Source of the DNA: Erysipelatoclostridium sp. An173
Lineage (GTDB): Bacteria > Bacillota_I > Bacilli_A > Erysipelotrichales > Coprobacillaceae
Length of the DNA: 64,000 nucleotides
Assembly: GCF_002160495.1 (NCBI RefSeq)
Contig: NZ_NFKR01000008.1
Span: 35,966-99,965 of the forward strand
Direction: 5' to 3'
Below the pieces are notes generated by a model that worked only from the letters and a program-made list of their open reading frames with translations, did no database searches and was not told the origin of the DNA. Of the stretch, positions 34,457 through 44,078 are shown piece after piece (position 1 is the stretch's first letter; every line of letters begins with the position of its first letter). The position numbers and the translations under genes are program-made.

Positions 34457-34483
34457 AGTTAAGAAAAACAAGGAGGACGTATA

Positions 34484-35473
34484 ATGGCATTATCAAAAGA
34501 AATTGGTATCGACTTAGGTACAGCAAATATTTTAATTTATGTCAAAGGTGAAGGTATCGTTGTTAATGAACCTTCTGTAGTTGCAATAGATGAAGAAACA
34601 AAAAAACCTTTAGCTGTCGGTCAAGAAGCTAAAGATATGTTAGGAAAAACACCAGGTAGAGTAAAAGCAATTCGTCCCTTAAAAGATGGGGTTATTGCTG
34701 ATTTTAGAATTACTGAAATCTTAATTACTCATTTTATAAATAAATTAAACTTAAAAGGAATCTTTTCAAGACCAACTATTTTAATTTGTTGCCCTTCAAA
34801 CATTACATCAATTGAAAAAAGTGCAATTAAAGATGTAGCTGAAAGATGTGGTGCAAAACGAGTATTTATTGAAGAAGAACCAAAAGTAGCTGCTGTTGGA
34901 GCAGGTCTTGAAATTTCTAAACCAACTGGAAATATGGTTATCGATATCGGTGGAGGAACTACTGATATTGCCGTATTATCTTTAGGGGATATTGTTACAA
35001 GCAGTTCATTAAAAATTGCTGGTGACGTTATGGATGAAGATATCATCAAATTTGTAAAAGATAAATATAAATTATTAATTGGTGATCGTACTGCTGAACA
35101 AATCAAAATGCAAATTGGTATTGCAATTAAAGGAATCAGCGATGAAACATTTGAAGTAAGAGGTCGTGATTTAGTTACTGGATTACCACATACTATTACT
35201 ATTACTGCTGATGAAACTGAATTAGCATTACGTGAAACTTGTCAAACTATTGTTCGTGAAACTAAACATGTTCTTGAACAAACACCACCTGAATTAGCTG
35301 CTGATATCGTATCTAGAGGAATTTTCTTAACTGGTGGAGGTGCTTTATTAACAGGACTTGATCGCCTATTAGAAAACGAATTAGGAGTACCTGTATTTGT
35401 AGCTGATGATGCTTTAAACTGTGTTGCTAACGGTTGCGGTGTTATGTTAGAAAATACTCACTACGTAAAATAA
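34484..35473 (+). CDS. mbl: rod-shape actin homologue MreB/Mbl
   Basis: 329 residues. Actin-fold phosphate 1 loop GIDLGTANI at 8-16, connect 1 near 155 (DIGGGTTDIAVLSLG), adenosine motif GIFLTGGGALLTGLD near 285. Forms membrane filaments guiding lateral wall synthesis. Location right after spoIIQ matches mbl of Bacillus, though MreB and MreBH are equally close in sequence. The small regulator gene spoIIID, which lies between spoIIQ and mbl in Bacillus, is absent. Confidence 0.93.
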   Translation: MALSKEIGIDLGTANILIYVKGEGIVVNEPSVVAIDEETKKPLAVGQEAKDMLGKTPGRVKAIRPLKDGVIADFRITEILITHFINKLNLKGIFSRPTILICCPSNITSIEKSAIKDVAERCGAKRVFIEEEPKVAAVGAGLEISKPTGNMVIDIGGGTTDIAVLSLGDIVTSSSLKIAGDVMDEDIIKFVKDKYKLLIGDRTAEQIKMQIGIAIKGISDETFEVRGRDLVTGLPHTITITADETELALRETCQTIVRETKHVLEQTPPELAADIVSRGIFLTGGGALLTGLDRLLENELGVPVFVADDALNCVANGCGVMLENTHYVK

Positions 35474-35486
35474 TTAATAGTCTATT

Positions 35487-35530
35487 AAAAGTACAGTTGA
35501 TTACATATTGTAATTGATTGTACTTTTTTT
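35487..35530 (+). terminator. mbl terminator
   Basis: 35487-35505 pairs with 35509-35527 with a few G-T pairs around a TAT loop, ending in a T-run. Confidence 0.85.
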
Positions 35531-35591
35531 AAAATTAATTTGTGACAAATTTTTCATGTTTATGTTAAAATTAATATGGTAGGTGAAAAAT

Positions 35592-36359
35592 GTGTTATTT
35601 ACGTATAAACAAATTGCTGATTTAAATCCAACGGAGACAAGTGTATATCAATATGTAATTAAAAATATTCCAGCGGTTATTAAAATGTCTGTTAGGGATT
35701 TAGCTAAGGCAACTCATGTTTCGACAGCTACTATAGTTAGATTTTGTCAAAAATTAGATTGTCAGGGGTTTGTCGAATTTAAAACAAAATTGAAATTGTT
35801 TAATGAAGGTTTGTTATTACCGGATATTGATGATGAAATAGATGTTATTTTAGAATTTTTTAATTATGCTAGAAGTGAAGACTTTAAAGAAAATATTGCT
35901 AAATTTGTCGAATATGTTGATCATGCTCAATCAATAACTTTTTTAGGAATTGGTACTAGTGGCTTGCTTGGCAAATATGGAGCACGTTATTTTAGTAATG
36001 TCGGTTATTATAGCCAAGGTATTGATGATCCCTATTGGCCACCGCCAGTAAATAGTGATAGTAGCCATTTGTTAATTGTTTTAAGTGAAAGTGGTGAAAC
36101 TAGAGAAATAATTGATCAAATAAAGATGTATCAGCGCCAAAATACAAAAATTGTTTCGATAATTAATAAACCCGATACAACAATAGGAAATATGAGTGAT
36201 TTGTGTATTAATTATTATGTTAAAGATATAATTTTACCCCAAACATATAATATTTCTTCACAGATTCCAGTTCTTTATATTTTAGAGCGAGTAACTCGGG
36301 AACTACAAAATAGTAAAAAACGTTCTTTACCATTAAAATTTACAAGTCGTAATTTATAA
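35592..36359 (+). CDS. RpiR-family regulator (HTH plus SIS domain)
   Basis: About 255 residues. N-terminal RpiR helix-turn-helix with SVRDLAKATHVSTATIVRFCQKL in outline (DLAKATHVSTATIVRF), C-terminal SIS sugar-phosphate domain (LGIGTSGLLGKYGARYF, LIVLSESGETREII). GTG at 35592 is preferred since AGGTGA lies just upstream; the GTG at 35583 overlaps that site. Senses a phosphorylated sugar, often amino sugar or MurNAc-6P. It is next to the glucan-degradation genes, a possible target; the MupG gene 18 kb away is another. Confidence 0.88.
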   Translation: MLFTYKQIADLNPTETSVYQYVIKNIPAVIKMSVRDLAKATHVSTATIVRFCQKLDCQGFVEFKTKLKLFNEGLLLPDIDDEIDVILEFFNYARSEDFKENIAKFVEYVDHAQSITFLGIGTSGLLGKYGARYFSNVGYYSQGIDDPYWPPPVNSDSSHLLIVLSESGETREIIDQIKMYQRQNTKIVSIINKPDTTIGNMSDLCINYYVKDIILPQTYNISSQIPVLYILERVTRELQNSKKRSLPLKFTSRNL

Positions 36360-36386
36360 ACTGATTATTTAAGTAATCAGTTTTTT
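36358..36386 (+). terminator. terminator after the RpiR gene
   Basis: AAACTGATTA and TAATCAGTTT pair around a 6-base loop, followed by more T. Confidence 0.85.
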
Positions 36387-36503
36387 GTTACAAACGATGT
36401 AACACATTACAGAAACGCGCGGAAATATTTAAAAATGGGTAATAATGTGCTAATTTTAAGGTATCAAGAAGCACATTTGTAAAAATACATTGATTTGATG
36501 TAT
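36387..36503. promoter_or_regulatory. inverted repeats upstream of the surface-protein operon
   Basis: GTTAC-N7-GTAAC (36387-36403) overlaps TGTAA-N4-TTACA (36398-36411). ATACAT-N7-ATGTAT lies at 36485-36503. Candidate regulator sites, perhaps for the RpiR protein; no convincing -35/-10 pair was found between them. Confidence 0.35.
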
Positions 36504-36585
36504 TGATTAGTTATGTCACAATAAAAGCTGGCCACTTTTATTGATGACAAATAATGTGTTTAAAATTAGAGAAAGGAAAATGATT

Positions 36586-39500
36586 ATGGTAAAGAAATGT
36601 TTTAAAAAAGTGACCGCTATGTTATTAGTGGTAATGATGTTAATGGCAACTTTTACTGTGATGCCAGTAGAAGCTAAAACTTTATCATTGCCAGAGTTTG
36701 ATACTGAAAAAACATATGCGATAATTTCAACAACCACAAATAAAGCAGTTCAAGTAAGGGAAGTAACCTGGAGTGATGCTGGAGCTGTTTATGTTGATGG
36801 TGATGTAGTTAATAGTAAAGCAAAAGGTAAGGTTGCTTTTAAAATTACCAATCAAGGTGATAGTCAATATGCCTTTGCTTCAGTTGGAAATAATGGAGCT
36901 TTATTAAAGTGTGAAAATACTTTGGGTAATGGAATTTCATTTGTTTTCAACTATGATACTAATGTAAGCAATGATCATAAATTTACGATTGAACCGGTTG
37001 AAAACGGGTACAAGTTAAAAAGTTACAGTGGCGTATATTTAGGACTAGGTGAAAATGGTCGTTTAGATAAAGTTGCTGCTGATCAAGCCGAAGTATTTGT
37101 TTTTGAAGAAGTTTCAGTTATTGATGAATATGTATCGATTCAAAATGTAGAAACAAATAAACTGGTAAGTTTTAATGGGCAAGAAAACCTACAACCAGTA
37201 AAAGTAACCGGTGATATAAATAATATTACTGATGATGAAAAATTTATGCCTGCATATACAACTAATGATAATTATATTATGGAAGATGTTTCTGGAGCGA
37301 TAGATACTGTTGCTTTTAAATCTAAAAGCAAACCTAATATGACAATTATCTCAGCTAATTGGGTAGATGGGGCAGTAAGTGCTATAGTTGCTAAAGAAGC
37401 CAATCCAGGTGGCTGGGAATCAATTGTCGTTGAACCGGCTGGAAATGGACAAGTATATTTAAGAAGTTCATATACTCATGAATACATTACTGTAAATGAA
37501 AATGAAGAATTAGCATTATGTGATAAAACTACTACTAATTTAACTGATAGAGAAAAATTTGTTATTCATAGTGAAGTTTTTCCTGAAATGATAACAGATT
37601 TAAAAATTGATAGTAGTACCAGAACCCAAACTACATTAGACTTATCATGGACTAATCCAGTATGTATTTATACACAAATTGAATTATATCAAAAAGGACC
37701 AAGTGATGAGTTTTATAGTAAAATCGCAGATTTAACAAACGAAAGTTCTTATACAGTTACTGGATTAAATCCAGGAAATGAATATAGTTATAAATTATTA
37801 GTTATCAATGGTGATAAAAGTGTTAGTACATACAGTAATGAAGTAAGTGCTAAAACTCGAGTTGGTGATAAACCAGCTACACCTACAAATGTAAAACTTG
37901 ATGAAATAGGTAATAACAAAGTAAAGATCAGCTGGGATAAAGCTGAAAATGCGACTCATTATAAATTACAATGGGCTCCTAGTGCTTATGGAACATATAC
38001 TGATGTCGAAAATGGTCTTGTTAAAGATGGTACTTCAATTGAAGTAGCGTTAACAGGTAATAAATATGAAAATTATTATCGCGTTGTAGCAATCAATAAT
38101 GGTAATAATGACCAAATTGGTGATGAAGCTGAATATTCTGATGTATCAAGATTTGTTTCATTAGAAACAAATTTATTCGGTGATCATACAATTATTTTTG
38201 CTCAAACTGATGATACAGCTCAAATTGACAGTATCTTATTAGCTTTGTTTGAACAACAACATGATGCTAATGCTGATGCGCAATTTAAAGCAGATCAATA
38301 TCAAGTATATTTTAAACCAGGAGATTATACAGAAACTAGCTGTATGTATTTAGGTTTCTATACTTCATTTAATGGTTTAGGAAAAACACCTTATGATGTT
38401 AAGTTAAATAACGTTGCGATTCCAGCGTATTTAACAGACAATAATGCAACTTGTAATTTCTGGCGTTCAATGGAAAATGTTTCAATTATTAATACTGGAA
38501 ATGAACAAGGAAAAGCCCAATATGGTTCTTGGCGCGCTGATGAATTTAACTGGGCTGTAGCACAAGCTGCACCATTAAGACGTGTTTATTCATCTCGTAA
38601 TGTATCATATGATTGGAATTATGGCTGGGCTAGTGGAGGTTATGTAGCTGATAGCTATTTTGAAGGTGATGCTGGAACTCATTCTGGTCAACAGTTCTAT
38701 ACTAGAAATAGTGTTATTAATGGTAATGCCTTTGGTACAACTTTAAATAACTTCTATCAAGGGGTTATTTCTGATAATTTACCAAACGAAGACACTGGTA
38801 ATAGTCTGGTTAATGGAAATGGATATTCTAACTGGAATATTGGTGATGCTAGTGGTAATCAACAAGTATTTACAAATATCGAAACAACTCCAAAAATTAG
38901 TGAAAAACCATTCTTATATATTGATGATAATGGTGAATATCAAGTTTTTGTCCCAGCTGTTAGAGAAAATACTAATGGTGTAAGCTGGTCAGAAGATGAT
39001 ATGGGTGAAGGAAAAAGTATTCCTTTAAGCGAATTCTATATCGCAACCCCTGATGATTTGGCTGCTACAATAAATGAACAAATTGCCGCTGGTAAAAATA
39101 TTTATTTTACACCAGGAACATATTATGCCCAAGAACCAATCTTAGTAAATGAAGATAATACTATTTTATTAGGAACTGGAATGGCATCAATCATTCCTGC
39201 AAATGAAGAAGCAGCGATGATTATTGATGATGATGTTACTGGAGTTAAAGTTGCTGGCTTAATTTTTGATGCGGGTGAACATAGTAAATATTTATTAAAA
39301 GTAGGAACTGAAAAGAATTCTAATAACAACGAAGATAATCCAATTGTATTACAAGATTTATTCTTTAGAGTAGGAGGAACAACTGATACTCTTACAAAAG
39401 CTGATAATGCTTTAGAAATTAATGCTAATAATGTTTTATGTGATCATTTCTGGATTTGGCGTGCTGACCACGGTGCTGGTGTTGAATGGTATGGTAACGA

Positions 39501-40719
39501 ATCTGATCATGGTTTGATTGTTAATGGTGATAATGTTACTTGTTATGCATTGTTCAATGAACATTTCCAAAAGTATAACACATTATGGAACGGTGAAAAC
39601 GGGGCAACATATTTCTATCAAAATGAAACAGCATATGATCCAATCTCACAAGAAGAATGGATGTCTCATAATGGTACTGTAAATGGATATTCATCATATA
39701 AAGTTGCAAATAATGTTAAAAGTCACTATGCTGTTGGTTTAGGTATTTATAATGTCTTTATTTATACTGGTGAAGATTATGACTCTTCTAAAGTACAGAT
39801 TCAATTAGATAATGCAATTGAAGTACCAAATAGTGAAAATGTTTTAGTTGAAAATGCTTGTTTACAAACATTTGCTAAAGATGATGGCGCATTACAAAGA
39901 ATTAATACAATTATTAATGGTGTTGGTGATGGTGTCAGCAGTGGTAAAGATAATGAAACTGGCTTAACTGGTGAAGGATGGTCTCGAAAATTCTTGATCA
40001 GTTATCAAAATGGTACTGCTGTTGTTGGTAAAGCAACTGATGGCAGTGATGAACAAAAAGGTAAGTATCTTGGCGTTGAAACAATTACTAATGTTCGTCA
40101 ATTTGGTGAAGATGGTTTAGATGTTGCTTCTATGCAGGCGCTTTATGATCAATATAAAGATTTAACTCAAGGTAATTATACTGAAGGTAGCTGGAATGAA
40201 TTTAGCGCAGCTTTACAAGAAGTTGAACGCGTATTATCAAAGGATTATTTAAAATATGAAGCTTCAAATAGTGAATTTAATGAAGTATTAAATAACTTTA
40301 AAACAACTATTGAAAATCTTCAAGTAGCTGGTGATAAAACTAAACTACAAGAAATTTATGATAACTATCAAACATTAAAAGAAGCTAACTATACAAAAGA
40401 TAGCTGGAAAGCTTTTGCTAGTGCAATGGAAGAAGCTAAAAAAGTATTAAATGATAGTGAAGCTTTACAAGAAGATATAGATAAAGCATATCAAGCATTA
40501 ACAGATGCTTATAATAAACTAGTATTAATAAGTGATGATACTAATACTGGTGATAACGAAAATCAAGATTCAAATACTGATACCGTTAAAACACCAGCAA
40601 AACATGATACTAAAAAAGCAGTAAAAACAGGAGATGATAGCTTAGTTACCTTATTTGCCACAACAGCTCTATTATCCTCAGTCGCTTTTACTTGCGTAAA
40701 AAGAAAACATGAAGATTAA
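36586..40719 (+). CDS. large wall-anchored beta-helix protein, probable glucan-active enzyme
   Basis: About 1377 residues. Signal peptide (about 1-30, ending PVEA); two beta-trefoil-like segments (about 35-320); two fibronectin III domains (about 335-430 and 435-530); a right-handed beta-helix region (about 540-1150) with CNFWRSMENVSI, APLRRVYSSRNV, GGYVADSYFEGDAG, ADHGAGVEWYGN and SHNGTVNGYSSYKV. This core is widespread in bacteria, often labelled coagulation factor 5/8 or adenylyl cyclase, and resembles GH55-type helices. Two FIVAR repeats (about 1180-1330) and an AVKTGD anchor with membrane helix and basic tail end the protein. ATG at 36586 has GAAAGG 9 bases upstream. The next gene overlaps and encodes GH128, suggesting beta-1,3-glucan as target. 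Confidence 0.82.
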   Translation: MVKKCFKKVTAMLLVVMMLMATFTVMPVEAKTLSLPEFDTEKTYAIISTTTNKAVQVREVTWSDAGAVYVDGDVVNSKAKGKVAFKITNQGDSQYAFASVGNNGALLKCENTLGNGISFVFNYDTNVSNDHKFTIEPVENGYKLKSYSGVYLGLGENGRLDKVAADQAEVFVFEEVSVIDEYVSIQNVETNKLVSFNGQENLQPVKVTGDINNITDDEKFMPAYTTNDNYIMEDVSGAIDTVAFKSKSKPNMTIISANWVDGAVSAIVAKEANPGGWESIVVEPAGNGQVYLRSSYTHEYITVNENEELALCDKTTTNLTDREKFVIHSEVFPEMITDLKIDSSTRTQTTLDLSWTNPVCIYTQIELYQKGPSDEFYSKIADLTNESSYTVTGLNPGNEYSYKLLVINGDKSVSTYSNEVSAKTRVGDKPATPTNVKLDEIGNNKVKISWDKAENATHYKLQWAPSAYGTYTDVENGLVKDGTSIEVALTGNKYENYYRVVAINNGNNDQIGDEAEYSDVSRFVSLETNLFGDHTIIFAQTDDTAQIDSILLALFEQQHDANADAQFKADQYQVYFKPGDYTETSCMYLGFYTSFNGLGKTPYDVKLNNVAIPAYLTDNNATCNFWRSMENVSIINTGNEQGKAQYGSWRADEFNWAVAQAAPLRRVYSSRNVSYDWNYGWASGGYVADSYFEGDAGTHSGQQFYTRNSVINGNAFGTTLNNFYQGVISDNLPNEDTGNSLVNGNGYSNWNIGDASGNQQVFTNIETTPKISEKPFLYIDDNGEYQVFVPAVRENTNGVSWSEDDMGEGKSIPLSEFYIATPDDLAATINEQIAAGKNIYFTPGTYYAQEPILVNEDNTILLGTGMASIIPANEEAAMIIDDDVTGVKVAGLIFDAGEHSKYLLKVGTEKNSNNNEDNPIVLQDLFFRVGGTTDTLTKADNALEINANNVLCDHFWIWRADHGAGVEWYGNESDHGLIVNGDNVTCYALFNEHFQKYNTLWNGENGATYFYQNETAYDPISQEEWMSHNGTVNGYSSYKVANNVKSHYAVGLGIYNVFIYTGEDYDSSKVQIQLDNAIEVPNSENVLVENACLQTFAKDDGALQRINTIINGVGDGVSSGKDNETGLTGEGWSRKFLISYQNGTAVVGKATDGSDEQKGKYLGVETITNVRQFGEDGLDVASMQALYDQYKDLTQGNYTEGSWNEFSAALQEVERVLSKDYLKYEASNSEFNEVLNNFKTTIENLQVAGDKTKLQEIYDNYQTLKEANYTKDSWKAFASAMEEAKKVLNDSEALQEDIDKAYQALTDAYNKLVLISDDTNTGDNENQDSNTDTVKTPAKHDTKKAVKTGDDSLVTLFATTALLSSVAFTCVKRKHED

Positions 40720-42220
40720 AAAGATATTAATAGTTCTTGTTTGTCTGTTAATTTCATTGATGCCAGTTAAAATAATGGCTCAAGAAAATAATAATCGCTT
40801 TGATAGCTGGAAAACATCAGCGATAATTACCCCGGAAGCTAAGGAATTAAAACCGGCTGGTAATATTGATGTAGCTTTCAATCAATTTGCAGTTGATGAT
40901 ATTGTAATAGATCATTATGATATTTATATTGATGGTCAAAAAGTTAATGTTGTTTTTGCTGATGGAAAAGATATTTTAAAAACTAGTGTATATCTAACTA
41001 AGACTGATTATTATCAATTACAAGTAGTTGCCGTTACTAAAGATAATCATGAATTTAGTTCTAATATCCGTAAGTTCCAGATTTGTAAAAAAGGACTAAA
41101 TATTGATGATAAGGCAGTTAATACTCCAGTTGCTTATATGCAAGAAAGCTGGTATTACAACTGGAGTTATACTCCTTCAACTAACGTTACTGGTTCTAAA
41201 GAATTTGTGCCAATGATTTGGGATGAAAATAGCCTCTCCTGGCTAGAAAGTGATCAGGTAGCTAACTATACAACAATTCTTGGTTTTAATGAGCCTGATT
41301 TAACTAATCAAGCTAATTTATCTGTTTTACAAGCAGCTAGCTATCAAGATTTATTTACTGAAACAGGTTTACGAATTGGGTCACCGGCAACATCATATCC
41401 AACTAATGAATGGTATCAGGAGTATGGTAAAACTGTTAATATGGATGATATCGATTTTATCCCGGTTCATATTTATTATGATTGGGCTGGTGAGGGAATG
41501 GCTCAGGCTTTTTTAGAAGCAATCGATACTCTTTATCAGTTATACCATAAACCAATTTGGGTAAGTGAATTTGGTGTTGCTAATAGTGGTTTATATGGTG
41601 CCAATTCTAATTATGATGAAGCTAATAAGCAGATAAGTACTTATTTAAAAGAAACAATTGCTGGACTAGAAGCTCGTGACTATGTTGAAAGATATACCTG
41701 GTTTAATTTTGATGACGATGATGTAAATGGTGGTAAAACAGCTTTATATGATCAACAAACTGGCCAATTGACAGATCTAGGTAAATTATATAAATCACTA
41801 GGTAATCCTAATATTGAAGGTATTGATTTAAATGATGAATATGTAGAAGATGCAGGTTATTATATTGATTTAGATAAGATGATTAGTAAAGCTGATGAAC
41901 TAATAGCTAGTAGTGATTATGATCAATATATCAATGTTGAAACTTTTGAAAATATTTTAAACCAGGCAAAAGCAATTGATCGTAATTTAGGGTCTAGTAG
42001 TCAATTTATAATTGATGATCTATATAAGCAATTATTAGAGGCTTATAATGGTTTAGAAAAACAAACTGTTACACCAGAACTTCCTAAAGAAGATAAGGTA
42101 ACAAAACAAACAGAACTTTCAAGTAGTTCAAGTGTTGCAACTGGTGATACTAGTAATGTTTTAATGTTAATGTTATTAATGCTTATATCTTATAGTGGAT
42201 TTAAATTAGTTAATAAATAA
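40709..42220 (+). CDS. GH128-type beta-1,3-glucanase, wall-anchored
   Basis: 503 residues. Signal peptide (about 1-24), a beta-sandwich (about 30-125), then a TIM barrel of the Asl1/GH128 family (about 140-370): ESWYYNWSYTPS, ILGFNEPD with the acid/base Glu, DFIPVHIYYDW, and WVSEFGV with the nucleophile Glu. A FIVAR-like helical segment (about 385-450) and an SVATGD anchor with membrane helix follow. Starts inside the last codons of the beta-helix gene (11-base overlap), so the two are translated together and likely act on the same polymer, perhaps fungal or cereal beta-glucan or callose. Confidence 0.87.
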   Translation: MKIKKILIVLVCLLISLMPVKIMAQENNNRFDSWKTSAIITPEAKELKPAGNIDVAFNQFAVDDIVIDHYDIYIDGQKVNVVFADGKDILKTSVYLTKTDYYQLQVVAVTKDNHEFSSNIRKFQICKKGLNIDDKAVNTPVAYMQESWYYNWSYTPSTNVTGSKEFVPMIWDENSLSWLESDQVANYTTILGFNEPDLTNQANLSVLQAASYQDLFTETGLRIGSPATSYPTNEWYQEYGKTVNMDDIDFIPVHIYYDWAGEGMAQAFLEAIDTLYQLYHKPIWVSEFGVANSGLYGANSNYDEANKQISTYLKETIAGLEARDYVERYTWFNFDDDDVNGGKTALYDQQTGQLTDLGKLYKSLGNPNIEGIDLNDEYVEDAGYYIDLDKMISKADELIASSDYDQYINVETFENILNQAKAIDRNLGSSSQFIIDDLYKQLLEAYNGLEKQTVTPELPKEDKVTKQTELSSSSSVATGDTSNVLMLMLLMLISYSGFKLVNK

Positions 42221-42227
42221 TTTTCGA

Positions 42228-42267
42228 TAAAATCTCTTTTAGTTATCTAAAAGGGATTTTATTTTTC
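42228..42267 (+). terminator. terminator of the surface-protein operon
   Basis: 42228-42242 pairs with 42247-42261 (15 bp, one wobble) around TTAT, followed by T5. Confidence 0.9.
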
Positions 42268-42342
42268 CAAAATAGTAAAAAGCAATTTGTTTAAAATGCC
42301 TTTGTTATAATTTAGTCATAAATAAAACAATGAGGTGGAAAG

Positions 42343-43131
42343 ATGACAAAAGTATTATTTTTTGATATCGATGGAACATTGACAGAAACTCATGCCGGGG
42401 TTCCAGAAATGCCAGCTGGTCTGCAAAGAAAGATGCGTGAGTTACAACAACAGGGGAATTTACTTTTTATTGCCAGTGGACGACCATATGCTTTTATCTC
42501 TAAGACGATTTCTGATTTTGGTTTTGATGGGATGGTTTTAGCTAATGGGGCACATGTTGAATTAAATGGTGAGTTTATTTATCAACAGCCAACTAATCTA
42601 CAAAAAACTATTAATTTAATAAAACATTTAGATGAAAAGGGTTATGAATATATTATCGAAACTAGTCGTGGTTCTTATTTGAATCCGGAATTTAAAGTAT
42701 TAGAAGAATTTTTTATTAGCTGTGATATTAACGAAGATTATTTGATTACTGATTTTAATAAAGATGATGTAATTGATCAATGTTTGAAAATTGAAGTTAA
42801 TGTTCCGGTGGATAAAATGGATGAAATTGAAGATATTATTAAAGATGATTTCAATTATGATAAACATGGAACTGAAAATGCTTTTGAAATATATTCTAAT
42901 GTAATATCAAAAGCAACTGGAGTACAAAAAGTTTTAGAACACTTAAATTTAAATCATCAAGATAGTTATGCTTTTGGTGATGGGCTAAACGATTTAGAAA
43001 TGATTCAGTTAGTCGGTACTGGAGTAGCGATGGGCAATGCTGTACCAGAGTTAAAAGAAGTAAGTGATTTAGTCTGTGATACCATTCAAAATAATGGCTT
43101 AGAAAAAGTTTTAGTTGAATTATTTGGCTAG
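42343..43131 (+). CDS. Cof-type HAD phosphatase
   Basis: 262 residues. Motif I FFDIDGTLTE at 6-15, motif II IASGRP near 46, motif III Lys in SKATGVQKVLEHL near 190, motif IV FGDGLNDLEMI near 212. The type IIB cap places it in the Cof/YidA group of sugar-phosphate or flavin phosphatases. GAGGTGG precedes the ATG. Substrate unknown. A related gene at 57774 is frameshifted. Confidence 0.92.
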   Translation: MTKVLFFDIDGTLTETHAGVPEMPAGLQRKMRELQQQGNLLFIASGRPYAFISKTISDFGFDGMVLANGAHVELNGEFIYQQPTNLQKTINLIKHLDEKGYEYIIETSRGSYLNPEFKVLEEFFISCDINEDYLITDFNKDDVIDQCLKIEVNVPVDKMDEIEDIIKDDFNYDKHGTENAFEIYSNVISKATGVQKVLEHLNLNHQDSYAFGDGLNDLEMIQLVGTGVAMGNAVPELKEVSDLVCDTIQNNGLEKVLVELFG

Positions 43132-43142
43132 GATATTAAATT

Positions 43143-43170
43143 AGTACCATATAATAGTGGTACTTTTTTT
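43143..43170 (+). terminator. terminator
   Basis: AGTACCA and TGGTACT pair around an 8-base loop, followed by T7. Confidence 0.88.
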
Positions 43171-43253
43171 ATTATTAGAAATAGTTTTTGTTATTTACAT
43201 ATTAGTAATTTTTTTTTAAGATAGAAGTAGCTTATAAAAAGGGAGAAGGTAGT

Positions 43254-43958
43254 ATGGCAGCTAAATATCCAGAAATAAAAAAATATATTTTAGAGCAGAT
43301 TGATAATGGAAAATTTAAAGAGGATGTTATGTTGCCCTCTGAAAAAGAATTTACAGAATTATTTAACGTTTCTAGAATGACGGTTCGAAGAGCTTTTGAT
43401 GATTTGATCCAGGATGGGGTATTGATTCGTAAACGCAGTAGTGGTTTGTTTTTAGCTAAAAAGAAAATGAGTCGGTCAATGAATCAAATTTCTGTTAGTA
43501 AAGATGAACAACTGCATAAAATCTTTAAGCAGTTAACAGTTAAAGTGTTAGAAGTAAAAGTTATTGATGATAATTATATTGCTAAAGAATATTTTAATCT
43601 TGAACAAGAAAAAATAATAAGGGTTAAAAGAGTACAATTAGGAGATGGACAGCCAATTGTCTATGAAAAAATTTATTTACCACTTAAATATTTTACAATG
43701 GTAAAAAAGGAAGAGTGTTATCAAAGTTTTGAAAATGTCATTGAAAAACATTTTTTAATAAAACAACAAGAACTTTCTAATCAAATTATAGTAGAAGCTA
43801 AGGTCGCAAATAAAAAAACGTCGTCATTGTTACAAATACCGATTAATAGTCCAATTCTACAATTAAAAATTATTGCTAAGGATAGTAGTGATAAAATATA
43901 TTATTATGGTATTAATTCTTATCCAGGAGATCAGTTTGTATATTGTGGGGAAAGTTAG
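43254..43958 (+). CDS. GntR-family regulator, HutC type (UTRA domain)
   Basis: 234 residues. Winged-helix domain (about 5-70): MLPSEKEFTELFNVSRMTVRRAFDDL in outline (SEKEFTELFNVSRMTVRRA), then a UTRA effector domain (about 85-230) with RVKRVQLGDGQPIVYEKIYLP in outline. Just downstream is AATTGTCTAGACAATT, a typical HutC-type operator, in the promoter of the corrinoid operon. The regulator probably represses that operon and responds to its substrate. Confidence 0.92.
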   Translation: MAAKYPEIKKYILEQIDNGKFKEDVMLPSEKEFTELFNVSRMTVRRAFDDLIQDGVLIRKRSSGLFLAKKKMSRSMNQISVSKDEQLHKIFKQLTVKVLEVKVIDDNYIAKEYFNLEQEKIIRVKRVQLGDGQPIVYEKIYLPLKYFTMVKKEECYQSFENVIEKHFLIKQQELSNQIIVEAKVANKKTSSLLQIPINSPILQLKIIAKDSSDKIYYYGINSYPGDQFVYCGES

Positions 43959-43977
43959 ATTTTTAATCTAGCTTTTT
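43953..43977 (+). terminator. terminator after the GntR gene
   Basis: AGTTAGATT and AATCTAGCT pair (one wobble) around TTT, followed by TTTT. Overlaps the stop codon. Confidence 0.75.
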
Positions 43978-43991
43978 ATTTCTATTTCAGA

Positions 43992-44007
43992 AATTGTCTA
44001 GACAATT
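43992..44007. promoter_or_regulatory. perfect 16-bp palindromic operator
   Basis: AATTGTCTAGACAATT is fully self-complementary, with the GTCTAGAC core also found in DasR/NagR-type GntR operators. It overlaps the -35 box of the corrinoid operon promoter. Confidence 0.85.
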
Positions 44008-44027
44008 ATAAATGATAGCGTTATATT
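43999..44027 (+). promoter_or_regulatory. promoter of the corrinoid operon
   Basis: TAGACA (43999-44004), 17-base spacer, TATATT (44022-44027). The -35 box lies within the right half of the GntR operator. Confidence 0.7.
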
Positions 44028-44078
44028 ATAAGTAGGTATAAATTAAAGACAAAAACTTAATGGATTGGAGGTAAAAAG

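Noticed and set aside
43959..44078. Cobalamin riboswitch before the corrinoid operon
   Set aside because: The leader after the promoter is only about 50 bases and lacks a B12 box; control by the GntR operator explains the region.
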